From Streptomyces daqingensis (lineage in GTDB: Bacteria > Actinomycetota > Actinomycetes > Streptomycetales > Streptomycetaceae): a stretch of 64,000 bases of DNA. The position numbers were made by a program, and so were the translations under genes. Every line of letters starts with the position of its first letter. The stretch's first letter is position 1. The stretch is from positions 189,478-253,477 of the forward strand of contig NZ_BMMP01000013.1 in assembly GCF_014645895.1 (NCBI RefSeq), read 5' to 3'. The notes under the pieces were generated by a model. The model was not told the origin of the DNA and ran no database searches. It worked only from the letters and a program-made list of their open reading frames with translations. Of the stretch, positions 9,240-17,734 are shown in pieces.

Positions 9240-10481
9240 ATGCCACAGGGCGAAGCGGCGGTCAGGAACCCGGAAAAGGGCTACGTAGCGCTGCTCGGCT
9301 GGAGCATCAATGCGGTGGAAGCTCTCGACCGGTTCGACCGGCGATACATCGTCGTGGCGCCGGAGTGGGCCGAGGAGTACTGCATCGAGCACGACATCCC
9401 TTACGTGCCGTGGAACTTCGAACGGCTCAACGACCGCTCCATGGAGATCGCCGAGACCCTGAAGCAGAAGGGGGTCGACGTCGCGATACCGCTGTTCGAA
9501 GAGACGGTGGAATGGGCGGGCGCGATCAACTCCGTCCTGCTGGACAACCCGCGTCTGTACGGTCAGGCAATGCTGCTGCGCGACAAGGCCCTGATGAAAC
9601 GCCGCGCGCAGCTCGGCGGCATCCGGGTCGGGATATTCGAGGAAGCCCACGACCGGGACGACGTGATCCGCTTCCTGAAGCGCGTCAACCAGACACTCCT
9701 CAAGCTGGACGGCGACCCGAACGATCCGATTCACCTCAAGGCGTTCGACAAGGCGGGATGCCTCGGACACCGCGTCATCCGCACCCCGGACGAGGTCGAC
9801 TCGATTCCGGAAGAGGAGTTCCCGTTCCTCATGGAGTCGCACCTCGACGGCTGGGAGTTCGCGGTCGAGGCGTGGATACACAACGGGAAGATCAAATTCC
9901 TCAACATCTCCGAATACGTCACGCTGGGATATTCGGTCTTCGTGCCGGCGACCCCGGAACTCGAGCGTTACCGTCCGCAGATCACGGCGCAGATCGAGAA
10001 GCTCATCAAGACCTTCGAGATCGACTTCGGCTTCGTGCATCCCGAGTACTTCGTCACCAGTGACGGCGAGATGTACTTCGGCGAGGTCGCCTACCGGCCG
10101 CCGGGCTTCAAGGTGTTCGAGCTGCTGGAGCGGGCGTACGGATTCAACGCCTACCAGGGGCTCGTGCTGGCCTTCGACCCCAAGACGACCGAGGAGGAGA
10201 TCGACGCCTTCTTTCCGCGCGAGGTCGTCGACGCGTCCGGGGTCGCCGGCTGCTTCGGGGTCTACCCCCGCCGCCGCGTCGTCCGCGAACTGCAGATCCC
10301 CCAGGAGACCGAGGACGACGACTACTACGAGTCGCACGACCTCTCGTCGCCGCTCGAGGAGACCGTCACCAAGAGGACCGCGTTCGGCACCCACTGGGGT
10401 CTGGTGTACTTCTTCGGCGACGACGCGTACCGGATGCGCGACCTGCTGAAGAAGCAGGAAGAGCTCGACTTCTACGTCTGA
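9240..10481 (+). CDS. ATP-grasp carboxylate-amine ligase-like protein
   Basis: A 413-residue protein of the ATP-grasp superfamily, which joins a carboxylate (via acyl phosphate) to an amine or similar nucleophile. The ATG at 9240 follows AAGGAG with good spacing. An N-terminal Rossmann-like pre-ATP-grasp region (YVALLGWSINAVEALDRF) is followed by an ATP-binding part with LLRDKALMKRRAQ. The metal-binding end has FVHPEYFVTSDGEMYFGEVA and the loop YRPPG, typical of biotin-carboxylase-like ATP-grasp ligases. No biotin or carboxyltransferase partner is nearby. The next gene starts 42 bp later and is probably co-transcribed. Substrates are unknown; it resembles ligases often found in peptide or natural-product loci. 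Confidence 0.75.
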   Translation: MPQGEAAVRNPEKGYVALLGWSINAVEALDRFDRRYIVVAPEWAEEYCIEHDIPYVPWNFERLNDRSMEIAETLKQKGVDVAIPLFEETVEWAGAINSVLLDNPRLYGQAMLLRDKALMKRRAQLGGIRVGIFEEAHDRDDVIRFLKRVNQTLLKLDGDPNDPIHLKAFDKAGCLGHRVIRTPDEVDSIPEEEFPFLMESHLDGWEFAVEAWIHNGKIKFLNISEYVTLGYSVFVPATPELERYRPQITAQIEKLIKTFEIDFGFVHPEYFVTSDGEMYFGEVAYRPPGFKVFELLERAYGFNAYQGLVLAFDPKTTEEEIDAFFPREVVDASGVAGCFGVYPRRRVVRELQIPQETEDDDYYESHDLSSPLEETVTKRTAFGTHWGLVYFFGDDAYRMRDLLKKQEELDFYV

Positions 10482-10523
10482 TCGGGCTCTGTGGACGCAG
10501 GAGACCTGACCAAGGGAAACCCA

Positions 10524-12554
10524 GTGAAACCGACCGTCGATGCCAGCGGTGAGGCCACGACGCTGGACAAGCGCGTGACCTCACTCGACGACGCTGTCCA
10601 GGCCATGGCCGAGACCCGCGACTTCGGCAAGCACACGAAGCTGCGGCGGGTCCTGGAAGCATTGCGGCGGGTGCTCATGCAGCCCGGCGGCGCCGCGGCT
10701 GTCCAGGCCAGAGCGCAGTCCCTGGAGGAAGCGGGGCTGTTCCAGGGGACGGACTGGGCCTCACCGGAGATCCTCATCCCGTCGCTGGTCGGCCCGAGCC
10801 TGCACAGCGGAGACGTGGACACCGTCGTCATGGAGGCGACCAGCGAGCTGCGGATGCTCGCCGTCGCCCGCGGCGACTTCGCACACCCGACGTTGCCCGC
10901 CGAGGACGCCCGCCAGTTCCTGTCCCAGGTGCTGGCGGCGAACATGGAGCTGATGTTCACCCCGCCCAGCGAGGCGGAACGAACCCAGCAGGGACGTGCC
11001 GCACAGCTCGTCCGGGACATGTTCCGCCACCTCGCCGAGGAGATCGGCTACGACAGCATCCTGGACAACCTGGTCGACGAGATCTGGCGGATCCTGCGCC
11101 AGCGTCCGGTCCAGGTCGAGTCGGTGCAGTCCCTGATCACGCGGATCGCGGTCTACCGCGACGACCCGGACGTGGATCTGGGCGTGTCGTCTGGGCACGG
11201 CATCGACCGGCTCATCACGAGCCTGTTCGGAACCACCGAGGCGTGCCGGGAGGACCCGGGCATCGACGTCTTCCGCTCCCGGCTCGAGGCGATGGACACC
11301 GGCGGCCTGCAGTCCGAGGCGACGGGGTTCGCGCGGGCGATGCACGACACCGGCCTGGTGTCGCCGTACCACGCGGAACTGCTGCGGTACCTCCTGCGCG
11401 AGAGCGACTACCTCATCGGTGAGGCGCTCGGGCTGTCCGACACCGGCCGGAACTGCCTGATGCGCTACAGCCAACTGGTGCACCGGCTGATCGACGTGGC
11501 CGTGCACCCGCAGACCGCCCAGTGCATCTACGGGCTGGCGCTGCTGCTCGACCGCGGCATCCTCTACGAGCCGCCGATCGTGCCCGCGCTGTGGCGCCAG
11601 CTGGGGCTCGAACTCTCGCCGGTCGCGCAGGAGAGGCTGACGGCGGTCTTCGGCGACGTGCCGAATCCACAGGCGCGGCTGGTCGCGGGAGTGCTCTCGG
11701 TGCTGGGGCAGCCGCTCGGCGTCGGTCAGGGCGACAACCCCACCTGCCAGTCTGCCCGCGCGCTGTCGATGTGGTCGTACAACGACCCGGACTACCTGCT
11801 GCAAGTGGTGGTCTGGGCGGCCCGCGACAACGAGATCCTCATGCACTTCGAGGGTCAGCCGATCTCGTCGAAGGACAGTGAGGCCGGAGTCGCGAGCACA
11901 CTGCCGACCGACCTGGACCCGGTGTCGCTGCTGGTGGTGCCACATCTGGACCGCATCTACGCCGAGATGGGGCGGCGCTGCGCCGGACGGCCGGGTGACC
12001 CGCACCGGTGGGTCAACCCCGAGTTCCACGGCTGGTGGGCGGCCCGCGGATTCCACATCAACGTCGACGTCGAGACCGGCAACCTGGTCGACCTCGACGA
12101 GTTCCTGCGGCAGTTCCACGCCAGCTACCACCCGTCCTACAACGGCGAGCAGCCGGTCATCCATCCGCAGCCGGCCGGCGTCGCCGTCACCGACAGCGCG
12201 GCCCGCTACGTCGGCTGGCACGCGATCACGATCCTGCGGGTCGCGCCCGATCCGCAGGACGTCATGCGGGTGTACTTCTACAACCCCAACAACGACAGCG
12301 GCCAGGACTGGGGCGACGGCGTCGTCGTCTCCACCGCGGGCAACGGCGAGCGGTTCGGCGAGGCATCACTGCCGTTCGACCAGTTCGCCTCCCGGCTCTA
12401 CATCTTCCACACCGACCCGCTCGAGGGCGGCGAACCCGAGCGGGTGCCCGCCGGGGACATCGCGCGGATCATCGGCTACATCGAGCGCAGCTGGGGCGAC
12501 GACCGGCTGCCCGCGGGAAAGCTGCAAGCCCTCAGAAGACCCACGAGCCTGTGA
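10524..12554 (+). CDS. Large protein with a putative papain-like cysteine-protease-type domain
   Basis: A 676-residue protein of no family I recognise. GTG 10524 is chosen because AAGGGA precedes it; GTG 10491 lacks a site. The first ~390 residues are alpha-helical without a named domain. The C-terminal part shows a papain-like layout: Gln402, Cys408 in GDNPTCQSARALSMWS, His566 in GWHAITIL and Asn587 in FYNPNNDSGQDWG. The Gln-to-Cys spacing of six equals that of papain (Gln19/Cys25), and the His-Asn spacing is similar. Such a domain could hydrolyse or transfer acyl/peptidyl groups. There is no signal peptide or membrane segment. It follows the ATP-grasp gene as a likely operon partner. Part of its 3' region (12060-12398) recurs inverted at 20968-21306. 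The protease reading is inference. Confidence 0.55.
   Translation: MKPTVDASGEATTLDKRVTSLDDAVQAMAETRDFGKHTKLRRVLEALRRVLMQPGGAAAVQARAQSLEEAGLFQGTDWASPEILIPSLVGPSLHSGDVDTVVMEATSELRMLAVARGDFAHPTLPAEDARQFLSQVLAANMELMFTPPSEAERTQQGRAAQLVRDMFRHLAEEIGYDSILDNLVDEIWRILRQRPVQVESVQSLITRIAVYRDDPDVDLGVSSGHGIDRLITSLFGTTEACREDPGIDVFRSRLEAMDTGGLQSEATGFARAMHDTGLVSPYHAELLRYLLRESDYLIGEALGLSDTGRNCLMRYSQLVHRLIDVAVHPQTAQCIYGLALLLDRGILYEPPIVPALWRQLGLELSPVAQERLTAVFGDVPNPQARLVAGVLSVLGQPLGVGQGDNPTCQSARALSMWSYNDPDYLLQVVVWAARDNEILMHFEGQPISSKDSEAGVASTLPTDLDPVSLLVVPHLDRIYAEMGRRCAGRPGDPHRWVNPEFHGWWAARGFHINVDVETGNLVDLDEFLRQFHASYHPSYNGEQPVIHPQPAGVAVTDSAARYVGWHAITILRVAPDPQDVMRVYFYNPNNDSGQDWGDGVVVSTAGNGERFGEASLPFDQFASRLYIFHTDPLEGGEPERVPAGDIARIIGYIERSWGDDRLPAGKLQALRRPTSL
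12060..12398 (+). repeat. 339-bp inverted repeat, left copy (inside the papain-like gene)
   Basis: This segment encodes the His/Asn part of the papain-like domain. It is repeated on the opposite strand at 20968-21306; I count about 22 differences in 339 bp by hand, roughly 93% identity. The longest shared exact tract is close to 50 bp. The two copies flank the Lux-type operon as inverted repeats 8.5 kb apart. Confidence 0.85.
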
Positions 12555-12873
12555 GTCTGCTTCGCCCCGGGTCCGCCGCTCCCAGGTGATCGTCCACGAG
12601 TGACAGCACCTGACCTCCCACCGTCGGGTCCGAGGCCGGGCGCGCTCTCTGTGCGCCGAGGTCGGACACACGCAGGGGCCTGCGGAAGACGCCGAACGCG
12701 CCTTCCGCGGGCCACCGTTGCCCGCCCTCCCGAAGGCCAAGTCGACCGGCCCCGGCCCTTGGACGTCGAAGTACAGCTGCCTACGTGCCCCGGCCTGCAC
12801 AGATGCAGGACTTAAGGGTCGGTGCACAACCGGTGCACATCACGGCGCCTCCGGCTTCCTGCGCTGAACGTCG
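12555..12873. other. Intergenic region between convergent operons
   Basis: A 319-bp gap separating the stop of the papain-like gene (+) and the stop of the LuxC-ligase gene (-). Apart from one terminator-like hairpin (12628-12667) I see no gene, RNA or repeat in it. Confidence 0.6.
12628..12667. terminator. Putative bidirectional terminator hairpin
   Basis: Outer arms GTCCGA/TCGGAC and inner arms GGCGC/GCGCC, separated by a small internal loop, form a 40-nt stem in the gap between two convergent genes. There is no T-tract, which is usual for Streptomyces terminators. Confidence 0.4.
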
Positions 12874-15423
12874 TCATCCCGTCCTGCGCCGGTCCACGAA
12901 CGTGCGCAACTTGCCGCTGGCCGCTGTCCGTTCGAACGCGGCGCTGTCGGTGATCTCGACCGTGCACGTGAGGAGGTCCTCCTCCTCGACCGCGGAGCGC
13001 AGGTCAGGAACCTCCGCCAGGAAGGCGGCACGAGCGGAGTCCGCCGACGGGGCATAGCGTTCGTCGAGCCGGACGGTGAGCCGTTCCCGCGCGGCCTCCG
13101 AGGTGAGGACGATCTGGAGTTCGCCGCGGTAGCCGAGGCACGTCTCGGCCGCTTCGACGAAGCGCCGGTAGTGGTAAGAGTTCGTGCCGACGCGTGCCAC
13201 ATCGCCATGACGGCCGAGGAGTTCGATCCGCGGGGCGCGGTTGCCACAGGGACACACACCGTCGAGCGCCCGGCCGATGTCGCCGATCTGATAGCGCTCG
13301 AGCCGCTGCCCGGACCGGGCCCGGCTGGTGAAGACCAGTCGCCCCGGTTCACCGGCCCGTACCGGCCTGTCCTCGTCAAGGTCGAGGATCTCCAGGGTGT
13401 GCAGGTCGGTCAGCACGTGATGGACGGAGCCTTCGGCGTGCTCGCACTGGCAGGCCAACGGCCCGAGATCGGTGCTGCCGTACGCGGCCGACCGGATCAC
13501 CTCGACGCCGAAGTCCACGGTGAGGACACGGCGTTGCTCGGCGGTGAAGTGCTCGCCCCCGTAGTACACCTTCCGGACTCCGCCGTAGGCGCGCAGGGTC
13601 TCGCCCTGGGCGTGGAAGAGCTGCCAGAGGTAGGAGGGCATACCGAAGAGGGTGTCGGCCCTGTATGCCACGAGGGCTTCCGCGACTGCGGCGAGGTCGG
13701 TGCCCGCGGACAGCGGGATCTGCGTGGCGTTCAGCCGCTCCAGTATGGAGAAGAAGCTGATGAAACCGCCGTACATGCTGCCGCTGTAGAAGAGGTTGGC
13801 GGCGCGGTCGCGTGCCGGGTCGAACCCGGAGTCGAGCAGGCCGTTCGCGGCGGCGCGCATCTGGGTGTCGTAGTCGGCGTTGGTGAAGACCGAGAGCGCG
13901 GGCGCGCCTGTGCTGCCGCCGCTGCGGAAGTACAGGTGGGCGTGTTCGGGGGCCAGGCTGCGCAACTGCTCCTGGACGCCTGCCTTGTCGAGCAGCGGGC
14001 CGGTGGGCGGGGCCGGCTGTACGGCAGGCGCCACGAGGTCGTCCAGGCAGGAGGTGGCGGTGAAACGCTCGTCGGCCTGCACGGCGACCCGCCTGCTGTA
14101 CCGCTGCAACGCGTAGACGCCGTCGTGGGGTTCGCCGTCGTAGGCGTCGAGCATGGAACCGACGGGGGTCACTCGCGTGACTCCGGCGCTGACGGCTGAG
14201 CGGCTGAGCTCCGCGACGTCCGCGCGGGTGCCGGCGATCGCCGCGGTCTGGAGGTAGCGCCGCATGGGGCGCAGGGTGGCGGTCATGTCGCGGCGCGGCA
14301 GCGGCTTCACCCACACGCTGCGGTGGAGCGGTGAGGCGGTCATCGCGGGACGGGTGTCGGCGAGGACGCGCCAGGAGCCGTCCTCGGCGGCGACGACCCG
14401 GGTCAGGCCGAGGTGCTGTTCGAGCCGGGCGACGAGTTCGGTGTTGGTGACCTCGGCGTGCTCGGCGACGTCGAGCCGTGTGGGAGGCAACTTGTCGGAG
14501 ACTTCGGCCAGTCGGGCGGCGAAGCTGTCCGCGAAGGCGAAGACCTCTTCCCGGTCGTCGGTGTCTAGGTAGACGACCTGAGGGCTGGAGCAGGCCTGCT
14601 GGTCGAGGCGGCAGACGTCCGCGGCGAGCGCGGACTGGACGACGGGGTCGCTCCAGGCATCGCGGGTCAGGTACGCGAAAGAGATCTTGTGGCCCCACTC
14701 GACCAGCCGGCAGCCGGGCGGCGTGAGCGCGGCGACGCCGGCCACGGCGTCCTCGCCGCCCCAGACGGCGACCGCGTCGGCCGCGGCGCACAGGGGCTCC
14801 AGCCATGTGCGGCGGCTGGAGGGGAAGCTCAGGGCGATGACCCGGCGGGCGAGAATGCCGGTCTCGTCGGCGGCGGCGAGTTCGGCGAGCAGACGCGGGG
14901 CGAGCGGCGTGTCGGAGCTGCTCGTCTTCAGGACGTTGAGATTGCCGGTCAGAAGTCCCTCGACCACGCTCAGCGGAGCCACGCCCGCGGCGTTGCCCGG
15001 TGCGATGTGCACGACGAGACCGACGGGCGCCCACGCCTCGTAGACGGTCTCCCGGGCATCGGGCCGGGTGAACCGCTCCGGGTGCAGTCCGCCGAGTTCG
15101 CGGCGGAGCTTGCGCTCCAGGGCCGGGCGGCTGAGGGCGTGGGCCAACTCCGCGAGCAGGGAGGCCGCTTCCTCCAGTTCCGTGCCGCCCTCGGTGAGGC
15201 AGTCCGTCAGCCGGGCGTGCACCGGGTCGCCGGGGGTGCGCAGCGCCACGGAGAGCCGGTCGCAGGCGCACAGCACGACGTCGGTGGGCAGCTGCTCCGC
15301 CATCGTGCGCTCGGTGAGGGCAGGCAGGTCGGAGAGCAGCTCGGCGGCCTTCGCGTCGTCGATGAACGCGCCCTGCCACAGGTGGAGTCCGCTGGTCGCT
15401 CCGTGGGTCGGTGCGCTGGTCAT
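12874..15423 (-). CDS. luxC: LuxC-type acyl reductase fused to an adenylate-forming (PaaK/LuxE-like) ligase
   Basis: An 849-residue bifunctional protein. Residues about 1-470 match LuxC, the acyl-CoA/acyl-enzyme reductase that makes aldehydes with NADPH: WAPVGLVVHIAPGNAAG (131-147), LLTGNLNVLKTSSSDTPLA (157-175) and catalytic Cys278 in LDQQACSSPQVV. Residues about 480-849 form a phenylacetate-CoA-ligase/LuxE-like domain with the phosphate loop FRSGGSTGAP (499-508), KVYYGGEHF (618-626), AAYGSTDLG (646-654) and a CPCGN element (724-728). LuxC is about 480 residues elsewhere and normally unfused. The ATG at 15423 has GAAGGGA upstream and overlaps the luxE stop (ATGA). It is the last gene of the operon. 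No luciferase is encoded, so the aldehyde must serve another purpose. Confidence 0.85.
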   Translation of the reverse strand: MTSAPTHGATSGLHLWQGAFIDDAKAAELLSDLPALTERTMAEQLPTDVVLCACDRLSVALRTPGDPVHARLTDCLTEGGTELEEAASLLAELAHALSRPALERKLRRELGGLHPERFTRPDARETVYEAWAPVGLVVHIAPGNAAGVAPLSVVEGLLTGNLNVLKTSSSDTPLAPRLLAELAAADETGILARRVIALSFPSSRRTWLEPLCAAADAVAVWGGEDAVAGVAALTPPGCRLVEWGHKISFAYLTRDAWSDPVVQSALAADVCRLDQQACSSPQVVYLDTDDREEVFAFADSFAARLAEVSDKLPPTRLDVAEHAEVTNTELVARLEQHLGLTRVVAAEDGSWRVLADTRPAMTASPLHRSVWVKPLPRRDMTATLRPMRRYLQTAAIAGTRADVAELSRSAVSAGVTRVTPVGSMLDAYDGEPHDGVYALQRYSRRVAVQADERFTATSCLDDLVAPAVQPAPPTGPLLDKAGVQEQLRSLAPEHAHLYFRSGGSTGAPALSVFTNADYDTQMRAAANGLLDSGFDPARDRAANLFYSGSMYGGFISFFSILERLNATQIPLSAGTDLAAVAEALVAYRADTLFGMPSYLWQLFHAQGETLRAYGGVRKVYYGGEHFTAEQRRVLTVDFGVEVIRSAAYGSTDLGPLACQCEHAEGSVHHVLTDLHTLEILDLDEDRPVRAGEPGRLVFTSRARSGQRLERYQIGDIGRALDGVCPCGNRAPRIELLGRHGDVARVGTNSYHYRRFVEAAETCLGYRGELQIVLTSEAARERLTVRLDERYAPSADSARAAFLAEVPDLRSAVEEEDLLTCTVEITDSAAFERTAASGKLRTFVDRRRTG

Positions 15424-16586
15424 GCCATTCCCTTCAGAAGTTCGGCGGCGGCCACCGCACAGCTGCGGTTGCGGCTCACTCCGGCCCGGCCGTGGACGGT
15501 GAACCACGGGGTCGGCTGGGCGCAGCCGCATTCCTCGCCGGGGTGCAGCGAAGCGAGGTCGCCCATGAGCACGCTCTGCGCGGGGACAGAGGTGATGTAC
15601 GGGGAGACGAGGTGGAGGTAGCCGCGCTCACCGTGGGGAAGCGGTTCGAGGGTGGCGGTGTCGCGTACGGCGGCACGGGACCACACGGGAACGTGCAGCC
15701 GGTGCCGTTCGCACTCGACGTAGGGCACGCAGTGCTCGACGGACCCGAAGGTGTCGCGGATCCGCTCGGAGGGGATGCCCAGGTGCTCGGTGACCTCCGC
15801 GTAGAAGTCGTCCTTGCCGATCTGGCGGTCGGCGTGGCCCTTCCATCCACCGCCGAGCACGACGAGCGAGCCGGGCGGCAGCTGCACCGGAGGGACCCCC
15901 AGGGAACGCATCCGCTCCAGGGTGAAGTGGAGGAATGCCGGGAAACCGAAGATCCGTACCGGTAGCCCCTCGTCGGCGTACCGCTGGAGCGCCTCGATAC
16001 AGCCGCGTACGTCGAACTCGTGTCCCGTGCCGGTGTGGCGCAGGGCGTGAGTGGTGTCCTGGGCCGGTGCGAAGTCGCACAGGTAGTTGTCGGTGAAGGA
16101 CGTGCCGAGCTTCAGCGTGGGTGCGGGCTCGTAGCTGTAGAGCAGGTAGTTGACGGGTCGGTCCGGGGTGATCCACCCGTAGTGGTCGAAGACGCGGGCC
16201 ACCATGCGCTGGGCGGAGCGGATGGTCCACTCGTCGAAGAACATCTGCGATTTCTGACCGGTGGTGCCGGAGGAAGTGAGGTGGAGAAAGACCTCGTCAC
16301 GGGGTATGGAGAGCAGTTCATGGCGCTTGAAGAGGTTGGCGTGCACCAGCGGCGCGCGGACGTCCGGGCCCACGCTGGGAGCCGGCGTCTCGGGCTCGGT
16401 CGTCAGCAACGACTTGTAGAACGGGGAGCGTTCGGCATGCCATGAGTTGCTCTCGGCCATCGCGGCAGCGAAGAGGGCGTCGGTCTCGGGGCCCTGCTCG
16501 TAAGGTGCCGCAAGGTCGCACAGTTGCTGGACGTGCCGCAGCGATGCCGGATCGGGGACCTCGGCGGGAAGCAGATGGCGGTTCAT
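15420..16586 (-). CDS. luxE: LuxE-type acyl-protein synthetase
   Basis: A 388-residue protein of the LuxE family, which adenylates a fatty or other carboxylic acid and holds the acyl group on its own cysteine before passing it to LuxC. The ATP phosphate loop is LTSSGTTGQKSQMFF (103-117). Other family-like parts are the VNYLLYSYEPAPTLKLGTSF region and DTFGSVEHCVPYVECE. Cys376, 13 residues from the C-terminus in NRSCAVAAAELL, is where luciferase-system LuxE carries its acyl-acceptor cysteine; that assignment is inference. Length agrees with known LuxE (about 370 residues). Both ends overlap neighbouring genes by ATGA. Pairing with LuxC strongly suggests an acid-to-aldehyde reductase complex. 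Confidence 0.86.
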   Translation of the reverse strand: MNRHLLPAEVPDPASLRHVQQLCDLAAPYEQGPETDALFAAAMAESNSWHAERSPFYKSLLTTEPETPAPSVGPDVRAPLVHANLFKRHELLSIPRDEVFLHLTSSGTTGQKSQMFFDEWTIRSAQRMVARVFDHYGWITPDRPVNYLLYSYEPAPTLKLGTSFTDNYLCDFAPAQDTTHALRHTGTGHEFDVRGCIEALQRYADEGLPVRIFGFPAFLHFTLERMRSLGVPPVQLPPGSLVVLGGGWKGHADRQIGKDDFYAEVTEHLGIPSERIRDTFGSVEHCVPYVECERHRLHVPVWSRAAVRDTATLEPLPHGERGYLHLVSPYITSVPAQSVLMGDLASLHPGEECGCAQPTPWFTVHGRAGVSRNRSCAVAAAELLKGMA

Positions 16587-17734
16587 GAGACAACCTCGTG
16601 AAGGGGAAGGTACGTCGCGGTCCAGGCCTTCAGGTACGCGCTCAGGTACGGCTGCACCAGCGAACTGACGGCGGTGGCGCGGAAGTCGATCTGGCGGTTG
16701 GTCCGGGAGAGCACGACGTAGTCGTGGAAGCGGTCGCCGACGCGGCGCATCGCGGGATAGAGCGCGCTGGGAACGAATCCCGCGGCCAGGAAGGCGCTGA
16801 GCCCAGCGGTGTCGGAGAGCGGGAGCAGCGTCTCGACGTAGTCCGCGCCGGTACGCGTGACCGCGGTCATCAGTGGTTCCAGCGCGTGCGCCATGGCGGC
16901 GGGGTAGGGGTGCACCGCGATGAGCGAGCAGCTTCCGGTGACCGGGTCCAGATCCGCGTACGCCTCGAACTCGCCGTCCGCCGGGGTGAGGATCGCGTTC
17001 GGCGAGTGCAGCGGGAAGAAGCGTCCCGCCGGGTCGGGGAACTGTTCGAGGAAGCGGCGGTTGACGAAGTGGCGGGCGGTGACGATCTCCATGGCCGCGG
17101 TGGAGGGGGCCACCGGTCCGGAGAGCAGGCCGGTGCCCGGCGCCTCGATGGGACGGACGTTCGCGTAGCTGATGCCGGAGGTCTCCTCCGCGGCGGTGAG
17201 GAGCGGAGCCAGCGGGGCCGGCACACACGGCACGTGCTCGCGGCGGTTCAGTACGTCGTCCGCGAAGAGAGCGAAGAGGGCGAGGCTTTCGCAGCCCGCC
17301 ACCTCGACGGCGTTGGCCATCAGCCCCAGCGGGCGGAACCCGTTGCGCACCACGACGTGCTGGGGGCCTTCGGTCACCACCCGCACCGTCGCGTAGATCG
17401 AGTCGAGTGAACCGGTGGCCAGGGCATCGGCGCAGACCGCGGCGGTCAGACGGCCGGCCAGTCCCCCCTCGCGGTGGACGGGGTGGACGGCGAGCCCGAC
17501 GATCTTGCCGATCCGGTTCCCGGGTTCGGTCTGAACGACGACAGAGCCGGCCAGTTCCCCGGCGCCGGACTTGCGCGCGACCAGCCAGTGGGAGTGCGGA
17601 TCGGTGATGAGCCGTCGCATCTCGGCTGGGTCGCTGCCGAGCGGCACCGGGTATCCGTGGCCGTAGACATCGAAGTACAACTGCCGCAGTTCCGCGACGT
17701 CCTGAAGGACTGCGGGGGTGATCGTGACGGTCAT
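16583..17734 (-). CDS. GNAT-fold acyltransferase (two-lobed) in the Lux-type operon
   Basis: A 383-residue protein. The N-terminal half is a GNAT domain: LRQLYFDVYGHG near residue 16, and the acyl-CoA pyrophosphate-binding strand/loop KIVGLAVHPVHREGGLAGRL. It ends with VVVRNGFRPLGLMANA, the usual last strand. The second half contains a weaker GNAT-like repeat ending ETLLPLSDTAGLSAFLAAGF. A strong AAGGAGGAG precedes the ATG. It is coupled by ATGA to the MFS gene upstream and luxE downstream. It probably acetylates or acylates an intermediate of the pathway; the acceptor is unknown. Confidence 0.78.
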   Translation of the reverse strand: MTVTITPAVLQDVAELRQLYFDVYGHGYPVPLGSDPAEMRRLITDPHSHWLVARKSGAGELAGSVVVQTEPGNRIGKIVGLAVHPVHREGGLAGRLTAAVCADALATGSLDSIYATVRVVTEGPQHVVVRNGFRPLGLMANAVEVAGCESLALFALFADDVLNRREHVPCVPAPLAPLLTAAEETSGISYANVRPIEAPGTGLLSGPVAPSTAAMEIVTARHFVNRRFLEQFPDPAGRFFPLHSPNAILTPADGEFEAYADLDPVTGSCSLIAVHPYPAAMAHALEPLMTAVTRTGADYVETLLPLSDTAGLSAFLAAGFVPSALYPAMRRVGDRFHDYVVLSRTNRQIDFRATAVSSLVQPYLSAYLKAWTATYLPLHEVVS

